Assembly: GCF_007830455.1 (NCBI RefSeq)
Contig: NZ_VLLB01000008.1
Span: 1 to 64,000, forward strand
Source: Pseudoduganella lurida
GTDB taxonomy: Bacteria > Pseudomonadota > Gammaproteobacteria > Burkholderiales > Burkholderiaceae_D
Direction: 5' to 3'
Length of the DNA stretch: 64,000 bases
The notes under the pieces were generated by a model. That model saw nothing but the letters and a program-made list of their open reading frames with translations, made no database searches and was not told the origin of the DNA. Positions 17,801 through 25,452 of this stretch are shown piece after piece. Each line of letters begins with the position of its first letter. The first letter of the stretch is position 1. Made by a program: the position numbers and the translations under genes.

Positions 17801-18685
17801 TGCGGCGCGCCGGGGCGACGCCGCTTCCAGCGCGGCGCGGCTGTCCCCCCACGCGGCCTGCGCCGCCGTTACACCTTCCACCAGCTTGCTGCTTTGCCTG
17901 TGCCAGCGCAGGTCCGTCTCCACGGCAGCCTTGCGTTCTTCCAGCGCGGCCAGCGCCGCATCGGCAGCGTGCGCACCCTGTTCGGCCAGCGCGCGCTCCT
18001 CGCCTGACAAGGGCTTCTGGTCGGCCAGCCGCGCGTGGATCTGCTGCAGCGCCTGCGCTTCCGTGCGCGCCCGTTCGAACGCGCGGCGCGACAGCTCGCT
18101 GTAGATCGTGCTGCCGGTGAGCGTCTCCAGCAGCAGGCCCCGTTCGTCGTCCTGCGCCTTCAGGAAGGTGGCGAACTCGTTCTGCGCCAGCAGCACGGCG
18201 CGCGTGAACTGGTCGAAGTTCAGGCCGATGCGCGTTTCGATTTCCCCCTTCACCTCCGTCTTGGTGCCGCCGACCGGCTGCAGGTCCGGCAGGCGGTGCA
18301 GCGACATGGCCGTCGCTTGCAGGGCGCCGGCGGCCTTCGTGCGGGCGCGGCGCACGCTCCAGCGCGCGCGATAGCTCGTGCCGTCGCCGCCCGTGAAGTC
18401 CACTTCGGCGTAGCCCTCGGCGGCGCCGCGGCGCAGCAGGTTGCGGGTGTCGTTCGACTGGATGTGCTCACCGGCGTCCGGCGTCTTGCCGACCGCCTGC
18501 ACGAGGCGCGGCGTGCGGTCGTACAGCGCCAGGCACAGCGCATCGAGCAGCGTGCTCTTGCCGGCGCCGGTCGGGCCGCTGATGGCGAACAGGCCGGCCG
18601 AGGCCAGCGGCTCGCTGCCGAAATCGACCGAGAATTCGTCCGCCAGCGAGGCCAGGTTCCTGCCGCCGATGCGCAGGATCCTCAT
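14897..18685 (-). CDS. sbcC: exonuclease subunit SbcC
   Basis: The ATPase subunit of the SbcCD (Rad50/Mre11-type) nuclease, which cuts DNA hairpins and protein-blocked ends. The N-terminus has MRILRIGGRNLASL and Walker A SGPTGAGKSTLLDAL. Long Ala/Gln/Glu-rich coiled coils follow, broken near residue 610 by the zinc hook CPVC. The C-terminal ATPase half has the signature SLSGGESFLVSLALALGL and Walker B ESLFIDEGFGSLD. At 1262 residues it is at the large end of the family. Its ATG overlaps the sbcD stop by 4 nt (ATGA), so the two are translationally coupled. Confidence 0.96.
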   Translation of the reverse strand: MRILRIGGRNLASLADEFSVDFGSEPLASAGLFAISGPTGAGKSTLLDALCLALYDRTPRLVQAVGKTPDAGEHIQSNDTRNLLRRGAAEGYAEVDFTGGDGTSYRARWSVRRARTKAAGALQATAMSLHRLPDLQPVGGTKTEVKGEIETRIGLNFDQFTRAVLLAQNEFATFLKAQDDERGLLLETLTGSTIYSELSRRAFERARTEAQALQQIHARLADQKPLSGEERALAEQGAHAADAALAALEERKAAVETDLRWHRQSSKLVEGVTAAQAAWGDSRAALEAASPRRAALARLDAVQEARPLHDEVQRIAHETAQVQASLTECGQAAERAALAQQAAATAQEAAAARLAAAEAAQRDAAPQLDQAKALDARIGTLQPQHAQARAARDAAVAASTKAAAALSDKRNERRQLVTAQEYTHTWQLAHRHWAVLGEQWPRWEELFAQAARADHQVRGIATRLADAQARVARHRDEEGAARTGLDAAAATLAAAETERAAATQALAAFDVEALGARRTALDARRTALQEGARLWQDLAAQRARRATLQAETAQLEGARTAAQALADGAQRDHLAGKAGLAAAQRALAVAEAACGASVEQLRATLQDDTPCPVCGSVEHPYHGNDRLRAMLDALRGQVDAARGEVERLIGIEATQRAVAAASAVRLGQVRTELSALDGTIAALAARWQAALATIDGAAQVPAQVGDEERHAWLASQLETIGAELQEVARQDNAARQAATLREHARQACERAAAEQARCQAGLSAAGTALALARSQAEALQAQHVDAADHLATLLADLDPAFTGGEVPQEGWKDAWRQDPAHFHALRQAESRQWQTQRDSAAARTTAIAALDIELAALHEGHTRMAADEQATRTAFVALDEALQLARTQLLALWKGEPVADVETRLRTALDGARVALAAQQAAGQQAAQERTRCDEALAQGRKRLADLAAAAAAAHARLAAWLAAFHQAHAEPDLFAPAVGVASLDELLALLAHPPEAIRAERQVLQALDQAVAQALAVLRERETQRDAHRASAPAADGVTLETLQATLDALALEHRTAQDHASALKVALAQDDERRRRASAMLDELGRQEAAERRWAKLADLIGSSEGKKFRNYAQQFTLDVLLGYANAHLRQLAPRYQLLRIDNPLQPSLGLLVRDLHMGDEQRSVHSLSGGESFLVSLALALGLASLSSNRVRVESLFIDEGFGSLDGETLRVAMDALDNLQAMGRKVGVISHVQEMTERIATRIVVQPGPGGRSHVSVS

Positions 18686-19914
18686 CGTGCCTCCGCGAGC
18701 AGCAGCTCGGCAAACGCGGCCAGCTGGTCGGATGGCGCATCGCTGCCGTATTTCTGGCGGTACAGGCGGCTGAACACCTCGGCCGGCTGCAGCTGCGCCA
18801 GCTGGTCCAGCGACACGGCCGCGTCATCGAAGGTGGCGCCGCGCTGGCCGCTGGAGGTTTCGATCTTGGCCAGCCGCACATGCTTGCCTTCCAGCGCCGC
18901 CTCGATGCGCGCGCGCAGGCCCGGTTCCGGCGCATCGAGCAGCACGCGCACTTCCAGGTAGGGCTGCGCCTGCGCTGGGGCGGGCGGAAAGTCGAGGGCC
19001 TCGAGTTCGTCCAGCACCTGCGCCAGCGGCGCCGGACGGGTGGGCACGCGCAGCAGATGCACGGCGCGCGGCACGGGAATGGCCACCGTGTCGCGCAGGG
19101 TCGCGCCATCGAGATCGATGCGCAGCACCTGGTGCTCGTACAGCACTTCGGAAAACGACAGGGGCAGCGGACTGCCGCTGTAGCGGATATGGGCGTGGTG
19201 GCCGATCTGCTGGGCCTTGTGCAGGTGGCCCAGCGCGGCGTAGGCGATCTCGGGGCCGAACATCCCCGCCGGCAGCATCTCGGTGCCGCCGATGACGATG
19301 CGGCGTTCCGAATCGGCCGACATCTGGCCGTCCACCATGTGGCAGTGGCCCATCGCCACGATCGCCTGGTGCGGTTCGCGAATGGCTTGCGCATGCGCCA
19401 GCGCTTCGGCATACAGCTGCGCGATGCCGCCCAAATAGGGATCGACGCCTTCTGCCACCAGCCGCGGCACGTCCGCCGGACGCAGGAACGGCACGGCCAG
19501 GCACCAGGCGGCCACGCTCCCGTCGCGGTTCGTCAGGGGCAGGACCATGCGCGCGACATCGATCGCGCCGCCGTCTTCCCGCTCGACGTGGCCGATCACG
19601 CGCGTGCCGTGCGCTTCCAGCAGCGGGCCGGGCGCTTCGATGCGGCCTGGCGAATCGTGGTTGCCGGCGGTGACGACGATGTCCAGCCCCGGCACGGCGG
19701 CTCTGGCGCGCTGCAGGAAGCGGTACAGCTGGCGCTGCGAAGCGGCGGACGGATTGGCGTTGTCGAACACGTCGCCGGCGATCAGGAGCGCATCGATCTG
19801 TTCGGCCACGACGGTGTCCAGCAGCCAGTCGAGGAAGCACTGGTGCTCGTGGTGGCGGTCGAAGTTGTGCAGGGACTGGCCCAGGTGCCAGTCCGAAGTG
19901 TGCAGCAGGCGCAT
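18682..19914 (-). CDS. sbcD: exonuclease subunit SbcD
   Basis: The Mre11-type nuclease subunit of SbcCD. The 410 residues start MRLLHTSDWHLGQSLHNFDR and show the phosphoesterase motifs DxH (SDWHLG), GDVFDNANPS, GNHDSPGR and GHCH plus GHLH, which bind two manganese ions. The C-terminal part is the usual capping domain. It is the first gene of the sbcDC operon. The 78-nt gap to the PEP-CTERM gene upstream has no clear terminator, but the two functions are unrelated. Confidence 0.96.
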   Translation of the reverse strand: MRLLHTSDWHLGQSLHNFDRHHEHQCFLDWLLDTVVAEQIDALLIAGDVFDNANPSAASQRQLYRFLQRARAAVPGLDIVVTAGNHDSPGRIEAPGPLLEAHGTRVIGHVEREDGGAIDVARMVLPLTNRDGSVAAWCLAVPFLRPADVPRLVAEGVDPYLGGIAQLYAEALAHAQAIREPHQAIVAMGHCHMVDGQMSADSERRIVIGGTEMLPAGMFGPEIAYAALGHLHKAQQIGHHAHIRYSGSPLPLSFSEVLYEHQVLRIDLDGATLRDTVAIPVPRAVHLLRVPTRPAPLAQVLDELEALDFPPAPAQAQPYLEVRVLLDAPEPGLRARIEAALEGKHVRLAKIETSSGQRGATFDDAAVSLDQLAQLQPAEVFSRLYRQKYGSDAPSDQLAAFAELLLAEAR

Positions 19915-19992
19915 AGGATGCGTAGGGCGGGCGTGGTGAGGGGAGCCCGCCAGTGTAGCGCATCCCGGCGGTGGCCGGGTAGGGCCGTCGCG

Positions 19993-20745
19993 TCAGGCAG
20001 CCATGGCCGGCTGACGCCGGCGGCGGCCCGCAAAGCCCACCACGGCCAGACCAGCGCCCAGCATGCCCCAGGTCGTAGGTTCCGGCACCGCGACCAGGTT
20101 GTATTCGAATGTGTTGGCGCGGCCGGCAGCGTCGCCCATCGGGTCGAGCGTACCGTTCGGATTGACGTTCGAGTTATAGATCGAGAAACCCTTGGTGAGC
20201 GGGTCGGCGTAATAGCCGGTGGCGTTCTCCAGCACGGAATTGATCGCGAACTGGTCGGCCGCCAGGAACACGTACTGGTCGATGGTGGCGTAGTCGCCCT
20301 TCGTGGCGGGGTCGAAGCTGATGGTGTTGTAGAAGCGTTTGATGGTGCGGCCATCGCCATCCGTATCGGTATGAATCACGGAGTTGACCGTGCCGACCGT
20401 CTTGAAGGTGAACAGCCGGTTGTCCACCTTCAGGGCAACGTCCAGCGCGGCATCGTTGGCACGCATCCAGTGACGGTCGATGCTCGAGGTGACGTTGTTG
20501 CTGCTGAAGGCGCTGGTGACGGTGAGCTCGTAGCTGAAGTTGCCGTTGATTTCGCCTTGCGGGAAAAGGCCGTCAAGGAAGAAGCCTGCATTCGTGCCGG
20601 TGGTGCGGGTGGTAATGGTGTAGAACTCGGCGCTGGCCGGTACGCAGGCCGCAACAGCAATGACGGCGAGGCCAGTCAGGGCGGCTTTGCGAAGGAATAC
20701 AAAGGGGCTGACATGCAGGCGTGCTTGTTCTTGGCTTGTTTTCAT
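19993..20745 (-). CDS. PEP-CTERM sorting-domain protein
   Basis: A 250-residue secreted protein. The N-terminal signal has a hydrophobic core ALTGLAVIAVAACVPASA. The body, rich in Thr/Asn/Asp, is not recognised. The C-terminus is a textbook PEP-CTERM signal: VPEPTTWGMLGAGLAVVGFA followed by RRRR, which exosortase recognises and cleaves when attaching proteins to the surface or exporting them with exopolysaccharide. No exosortase gene is in the window. GGAG-type ribosome sites precede the ATG. The Cys in the signal region is not in a good lipobox. Confidence 0.92.
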   Translation of the reverse strand: MKTSQEQARLHVSPFVFLRKAALTGLAVIAVAACVPASAEFYTITTRTTGTNAGFFLDGLFPQGEINGNFSYELTVTSAFSSNNVTSSIDRHWMRANDAALDVALKVDNRLFTFKTVGTVNSVIHTDTDGDGRTIKRFYNTISFDPATKGDYATIDQYVFLAADQFAINSVLENATGYYADPLTKGFSIYNSNVNPNGTLDPMGDAAGRANTFEYNLVAVPEPTTWGMLGAGLAVVGFAGRRRRQPAMAA

Positions 20746-20954
20746 ACTCCGCTCCCGGTTGGACTATCACGCAAATACTAAGAGTATAGGCGCACCAGAG
20801 GCGAGGCGGGACATAAACTTGTAACTTCTGCAATATGTGCTTGACATCAAATCGTGCATGGCATCCACCCGTCCTCATTCGGGCGGCATGGGGGCTGGCA
20901 ACACGCTGGCCAGGCGCTAGAATGGGCAGCCCAACATCACCTTCAGGAGCCGAG

Positions 20955-21998
20955 TTGACCGTGCCGCCAGTCTCCGTATTGCCCGTGGCGGACCGACCTG
21001 CTGCCGCGCAGGCCCTGCTGCCGCCAGCCCCGCCCCGCATCGTGGGACCGGACGGCCTGCCGCTGCTGGGCCGCCATGCCGGCAGCCTGCAGGGGTGCGA
21101 CTGGCACCGGCTGGCACCGCCGTACCGGCATGGCGCACCATGGCGCTTCCTGCATCACAAGCGCTGGCATTACGTGGCGCTGTCCGCGCCGGAGATGTTC
21201 TGCGCGGTGGCGCTGGTGGACCTGGGCTGGTTCACCACCTGCTTTGCCTGGGCGTTCGAGCGCACGGAAGGCGACATGCTGGCCAATTTCGCGCAGGATG
21301 GCTGGCCGGGCCGGCTGTCGGGACGGCTCGCCGACGATGGACTCGGTATCAGCCGCTTCGCCCGTGCCGGCGTGACGATCGAACTGGGCCCGGACGGCCT
21401 GGCGCTGCGCAGCCCGTGGCTGGAAGTGGATGCGGCGTTCGGCCCGGCCGCGGCGCCGGCGCTGGTGGCGGCGGGCCTGGTGCCGGGCGGCGGCGTGCAT
21501 GCCACGCAGAAGTCGGGCTGCCTGGCATTGTCGGGCGAAGTGCGCACCTGGCGCGGCGAGCATCCGCTGGCCGGCGGCACTGCCAGCATCGATTACTCGA
21601 ACGGCCTGCTGCCGCGCGAGACGGCCTGGCGCTGGGCCTCGGCACACGATGGCGACCTGGGTTTCAACCTGGGGACCGGCTATTTCGGCGCCAATGAAAA
21701 CGCCCTGTGGCTCGATGGCGCGCTGCACCCGCTGGCCGCCGCGCGCTTCCTGCACGATCACCAGGATCCCATGGCGCCGTGGCGCCTGTTCACCGAGGAC
21801 GATTGCCTGGACCTGGTGTTCACCCCGCAGGCGGCGCGCCGCGAGGAGCGCCGGCTGCGCAGTGCGCGCATCGCCGCCAGCCGTTATGTGCAGCCGTTCG
21901 GCACCTATTCCGGCTGGGTGCGCGCCACGTCCGATGCCCCGAAACGCATGGTGGCGCAACTGGCCGGCGTGACGGAACAGCATTTCGCGCGCTGGTAG
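20955..21998 (+). CDS. DUF2804 family protein
   Basis: A 347-residue member of DUF2804, a family without a defined biochemical role. Family-like segments include WRFLHHKRWHYVALSAPEMFCAVALVDLGW near the N-terminus, IDYSNGLLPRETAWRWASA in the middle and a C-terminal QPFGTYSGWV. The start is taken as TTG at 20955 because AGGAG lies 5 nt upstream; a GTG two codons later is also possible. The next gene begins 17 nt after its stop, so they probably form an operon. No signal peptide. Confidence 0.85.
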   Translation: MTVPPVSVLPVADRPAAAQALLPPAPPRIVGPDGLPLLGRHAGSLQGCDWHRLAPPYRHGAPWRFLHHKRWHYVALSAPEMFCAVALVDLGWFTTCFAWAFERTEGDMLANFAQDGWPGRLSGRLADDGLGISRFARAGVTIELGPDGLALRSPWLEVDAAFGPAAAPALVAAGLVPGGGVHATQKSGCLALSGEVRTWRGEHPLAGGTASIDYSNGLLPRETAWRWASAHDGDLGFNLGTGYFGANENALWLDGALHPLAAARFLHDHQDPMAPWRLFTEDDCLDLVFTPQAARREERRLRSARIAASRYVQPFGTYSGWVRATSDAPKRMVAQLAGVTEQHFARW

Positions 21999-22014
21999 CG
22001 GCCGGAGACCGTGA

Positions 22015-24423
22015 ATGAGCGTCCGCAACCTGGAATACCTGTTCGAGCCCCGCTCGATCGCCATCGTCGGTGCCTCGCAGCGCCCTGGCCGGCTGGGCAC
22101 GACGGTGCTGGACAATATGGCCGCCAGCGGCTTTGCCGGCCCGCTGTGGCCCGTCAATCCGAAGTACGACACGCTGCGCGGCATCGCCTGCCACGCCCGC
22201 ATCGCCGCGCTGCCGGCCGCGCCGGACCTGGCCGTGCTGTGCACGCCGCCGGACACGCTGCCCGGCCTGGTGGCGGAGCTGGGCGCCCGCGGCACCCGCG
22301 CCGCCATCGTTCTGACGCCGCTGTCGCCGGAACGGGATGCACGCCTGCATGCGGCGCTGCTGAAGGCGGCCCGCCCGCACCTGCTGCGCATCCTCGGCCC
22401 CGGCGGCACCGGCCTGATCGCCCCCGCCGCCGGCGTCAATGCCAGCGTCGCGCACGTGGGTGCCCAGGCGGGCATCCGGGCTGGCCAGATCGCCTTCGTG
22501 GCGCAGTCGGGCATGCTGATGACGGCCCTGCTGGACTGGGCCGGCCGCCAGCACATCGGCTTCTCGCGCGTCGTGTCGCTGGGCGGCGGCGGCGACGTGG
22601 ACGTGGCAGACCTGCTCGACTTCCTGGCCGGCGATGCGGACACCCAGGCCATCGTGCTGCACCTGGAAAGCTTCGGCAATGCGCGCAAGTTCCTGTCCGC
22701 GGCGCGCGTGGCGGCCCGCGGCAAGCCGGTGGTGGTACTGAAATCGGGCCGCGGCACGGACCGGGAAGAGCGCGTGATCGACGCCGCCATCCGCCGTGCC
22801 GGCATGCTGCGCGTGTACTCGTCGGCGGACCTGTTCGACGCGGTGCAGACCGTGGCGCGGGCGCGCACGCCGGCCGCCGCCACCGGCGAGCACGAGCGGC
22901 TGGCCGTGATCAGCAACGCGACCAGCCTGGGCCTGCTGGCCACGGATGCGCTGGCGTGGACCGGCGGCCGGCTCGCCACGCTGTCGCCGGCCACCGTGCG
23001 CGCCCTGCAGCCGCTGCTGGAAGAGGGCGCGCAGCCGGCCAACCCGCTCGACATCGGCGTGCGTGCCGGCGTGGACCGCCACGTGGCGGCGGTGCGGGCG
23101 CTGCTCGACGAGCCAGGGGCGGACGCGCTGCTGCTGGTGCACGTGCCCACCGCCAGCGCCGGCAGCACCGCGGTGGCGCAGGCGTTGGCGCCGCTGGTGC
23201 GCGCGGCGCCCCGCACCGTGCTGTCCTGCTGGCTGGGTGGCGACGGCGTGCAGGCGGCCCGCACGGTCTTTGCCGATGCCGGGCTGCCGACCTATGACAC
23301 GCCGGAAAAGGCGGTGCGGGCCTTCCGCCAGATCGTCCAGTACCAGCGCAACCAGGCGCTGCTGAACGAAGTGCCGGCGCAGGTGCCGGCCACCGGCGAG
23401 GCGGAGCGCGCGGCGGCGCGGGCGATCGTGGCGGCAGCGCGCCGGCAGGGCCGCGGCAGGCTGCGCGAGGACGAGTGTCGCACCGTACTGGCCGCCTATG
23501 GCATCGGTTCCGTGGCCCCGCAGGACGGCAACGATGGCGGGCCGCCGCTGCGCATTGCCATGCACGTCGATCCCGTCTTCGGTCCCGTGCTGGACTTCGG
23601 CCTGGGCGGCGCCGCCGGCCGGCTGGTGCCCGATGGCGCGGCCGGCCTGCCGCCGCTGAACCTGGTGCTGGCGCGCGACATCGTGCGGCGCAGCCGGGCC
23701 GGTGGGCTGCTCGCCGACCCGGCCGCCGCGTGCCGGATGCTGGTGCGCGTGGCGGACCTGGTCACCGACCTGGCCGAGGTGGCCGCCCTGCAACTGGACC
23801 CGCTGGAAGGCGCCGACGACGAGCTCGGCGCGGCGGCGGCGCACATCGAACTGGGCCCGGCGCGGCCGGAAGCGCTGATGGCGATCCGCCCGTATCCGCA
23901 GGCGCTGGAGGAAACGGTGCAATGGCAGGGCGCGCCGCTGCTGCTGCGGCCGATCCGGCCGGAGGACGGGCCGGCCCACGTGCGCTTCTTCGCGGCGCTC
24001 GACCAGGACGATGTGCGGCTGCGCTTCTTCACCGTGCTGCGCGAGCTGCCGCCGGCCCAGCTGGCACGGCTGACGCAGATCGACTACGACCGTGCGATGG
24101 CCTTCATCGCCACCCGGCCCGGTGCGGACGGCATGGCCGAGACGCTGGGCGTGGTGCGCGCGGTGGCCGATCCGGACAACCACAGCGCCGAGTTTGCCGT
24201 CGTCGTGCGTTCCGACCTGAAGGGACTGGGCCTGGGCACGATCCTGTTCGGCAAGCTGGTGGCCTATTTCCGCGCGCGGGGTACCGGCGCCCTGGTCGGC
24301 GACGCACTGGCCCGCAACGATGGCGTGCAGGGCCTGGTACGGCGCTTCGGCGGCTCGGTGCGGCCGGGCAGCGCGCCGGACAGCGTCCGCCTCGCCATTC
24401 CCTTGCATGGGAAGTCATCCTAG
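22015..24423 (+). CDS. Pat/PatZ-like protein lysine acetyltransferase with inactive acyl-CoA ligase domain
   Basis: An 802-residue fusion of an ADP-forming acyl-CoA synthetase-like region and a C-terminal GNAT domain. In E. coli PatZ and Salmonella Pat this protein acetylates lysines, including on acetyl-CoA synthetase. The CoA-binding start (LFEPRSIAIVGASQRPG) and ligase segments are clear. The GNAT domain (about 630-795) contains VRSDLKGLGLGTILFGKL, the acetyl-CoA loop. Between AAYGI (about residue 500) and AMHVDPVFGP only some 15 residues remain where E. coli PatZ has about 85, so most of the ATP-grasp nucleotide lobe is missing. GGAGA precedes the ATG. Confidence 0.87.
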   Translation: MSVRNLEYLFEPRSIAIVGASQRPGRLGTTVLDNMAASGFAGPLWPVNPKYDTLRGIACHARIAALPAAPDLAVLCTPPDTLPGLVAELGARGTRAAIVLTPLSPERDARLHAALLKAARPHLLRILGPGGTGLIAPAAGVNASVAHVGAQAGIRAGQIAFVAQSGMLMTALLDWAGRQHIGFSRVVSLGGGGDVDVADLLDFLAGDADTQAIVLHLESFGNARKFLSAARVAARGKPVVVLKSGRGTDREERVIDAAIRRAGMLRVYSSADLFDAVQTVARARTPAAATGEHERLAVISNATSLGLLATDALAWTGGRLATLSPATVRALQPLLEEGAQPANPLDIGVRAGVDRHVAAVRALLDEPGADALLLVHVPTASAGSTAVAQALAPLVRAAPRTVLSCWLGGDGVQAARTVFADAGLPTYDTPEKAVRAFRQIVQYQRNQALLNEVPAQVPATGEAERAAARAIVAAARRQGRGRLREDECRTVLAAYGIGSVAPQDGNDGGPPLRIAMHVDPVFGPVLDFGLGGAAGRLVPDGAAGLPPLNLVLARDIVRRSRAGGLLADPAAACRMLVRVADLVTDLAEVAALQLDPLEGADDELGAAAAHIELGPARPEALMAIRPYPQALEETVQWQGAPLLLRPIRPEDGPAHVRFFAALDQDDVRLRFFTVLRELPPAQLARLTQIDYDRAMAFIATRPGADGMAETLGVVRAVADPDNHSAEFAVVVRSDLKGLGLGTILFGKLVAYFRARGTGALVGDALARNDGVQGLVRRFGGSVRPGSAPDSVRLAIPLHGKSS

Positions 24424-24560
24424 CGCCGTCGGAATTCGCAGCCCCGACCTTGCGCTGTGTCAAAGTGCTTCCGTCGGCCCTATTTACACTCTCAGCTTCC
24501 GTACGCTTTCCGCGGGCGCCACGTCGTCCTCGCGCAGCTTGTTCGCAATGCGTCGCGGCG

Positions 24561-24650
24561 CATCGCAGTTATTTCCAGCTCCTTGCAGTTCATTGCAGTT
24601 CATTGCAGTTCATTGCAGTTGGTTGCAGTCGGTTGCAGTTCGTCCGCAGT
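24561..24650. repeat. 10-bp tandem repeat upstream of the 24697 gene
   Basis: Nine units in exact 10-bp register. The best match CATTGCAGTT occurs three times in a row (24591-24620), with diverged flanking units such as CCTTGCAGTT, GGTTGCAGTC and GGTTGCAGTT. Ten base pairs is close to one DNA helical turn, so every TTGCAG faces the same side. The rest of 24424-24696 holds no supported gene. Confidence 0.85.
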
Positions 24651-24696
24651 CCGTTCAGAGTCTAGCCACACCTGGGCACACGATGGGGGAATCCAC

Positions 24697-25359
24697 ATGC
24701 TAACGGCTACCTATGCGCTGGTTGCCCTGTCCGTCGAGCAGGCCAATATCCGTCTCAGCGTACTTTCATTCCAGAAATATGTGGAGTCGACGCTGACCCG
24801 TCAGCACAGCCTCACCCTGTCCCAGCTTGAATACGCATGCGAAACGCTGGAGCGCCTGTACCAGGCCTGCAGCTGGCGCAAGATCGAGCTGTACCTGATC
24901 CCGGCGCTGCGCCAGGCCACCGAGCGGGCCGACCAGCTGCTCGACGAGCTGTCGCGCCTGAACGGGTTTGCGCTGGGCATCGTGCGGCGCCTGAAGGAGC
25001 GGCTGGAGCATGCGGGGGCCGGCAGCGTGGAGCCGGACCCGGGCATCTGCGAATCGATCGAAACGTTCTGCGGCACGCTGCTGCAGCGCCTGGAGAAGGA
25101 AGAGCAGGAGCTGTTCGCCATCGCCCGCAGCGCGATCTGCGGAGAAGCCTGGTTCGCGATCGCCAACAAGCTGCTGGCACACGACGCCCAGGTGGCCGAG
25201 GCACGTCGCCACGGCGAGGGCCCCGGGAGCGATGTGATCGCGCTGGTGCCGCGCCTGGCCCCGCCGGCCGAGCCGGTGGCGGCGATCGAGATCCGCATGC
25301 CGGCGGCGCGCCTGCGCGAGCGCGAGCGGGCCGCGCCGCGTGCCGCCGCGGCGGACTGA
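24697..25359 (+). CDS. hypothetical alpha-helical protein, 220 aa
   Basis: Not recognised. Almost the whole protein looks alpha-helical, with heptad-like stretches (LTLSQLEYACETLERLYQAC; RLEKEEQELFAIARSAI) and an Arg/Ala-rich C-terminal tail. The charge pattern loosely recalls hemerythrin-type four-helix bundles, but I cannot find the full His/Glu ligand set, so no such call is made. The ATG at 24697 follows GGGGGA at a suitable distance. The gene sits behind the 10-bp repeat array and about 90 nt before the DUF349 gene. Confidence 0.7.
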   Translation: MLTATYALVALSVEQANIRLSVLSFQKYVESTLTRQHSLTLSQLEYACETLERLYQACSWRKIELYLIPALRQATERADQLLDELSRLNGFALGIVRRLKERLEHAGAGSVEPDPGICESIETFCGTLLQRLEKEEQELFAIARSAICGEAWFAIANKLLAHDAQVAEARRHGEGPGSDVIALVPRLAPPAEPVAAIEIRMPAARLRERERAAPRAAAAD

Positions 25360-25452
25360 GGCAGGGCGGGCACGCCGTCCGGCCCGCACCGGCGCCGCCG
25401 CGAAAAGCGTCGCTGCGCTATGATGGCGTTTTTGATCCATCGATAGCACATC

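Noticed and set aside
24561..24650. CRISPR array
   Set aside because: The units are only 10 bp and contiguous, with no spacers and no cas genes.
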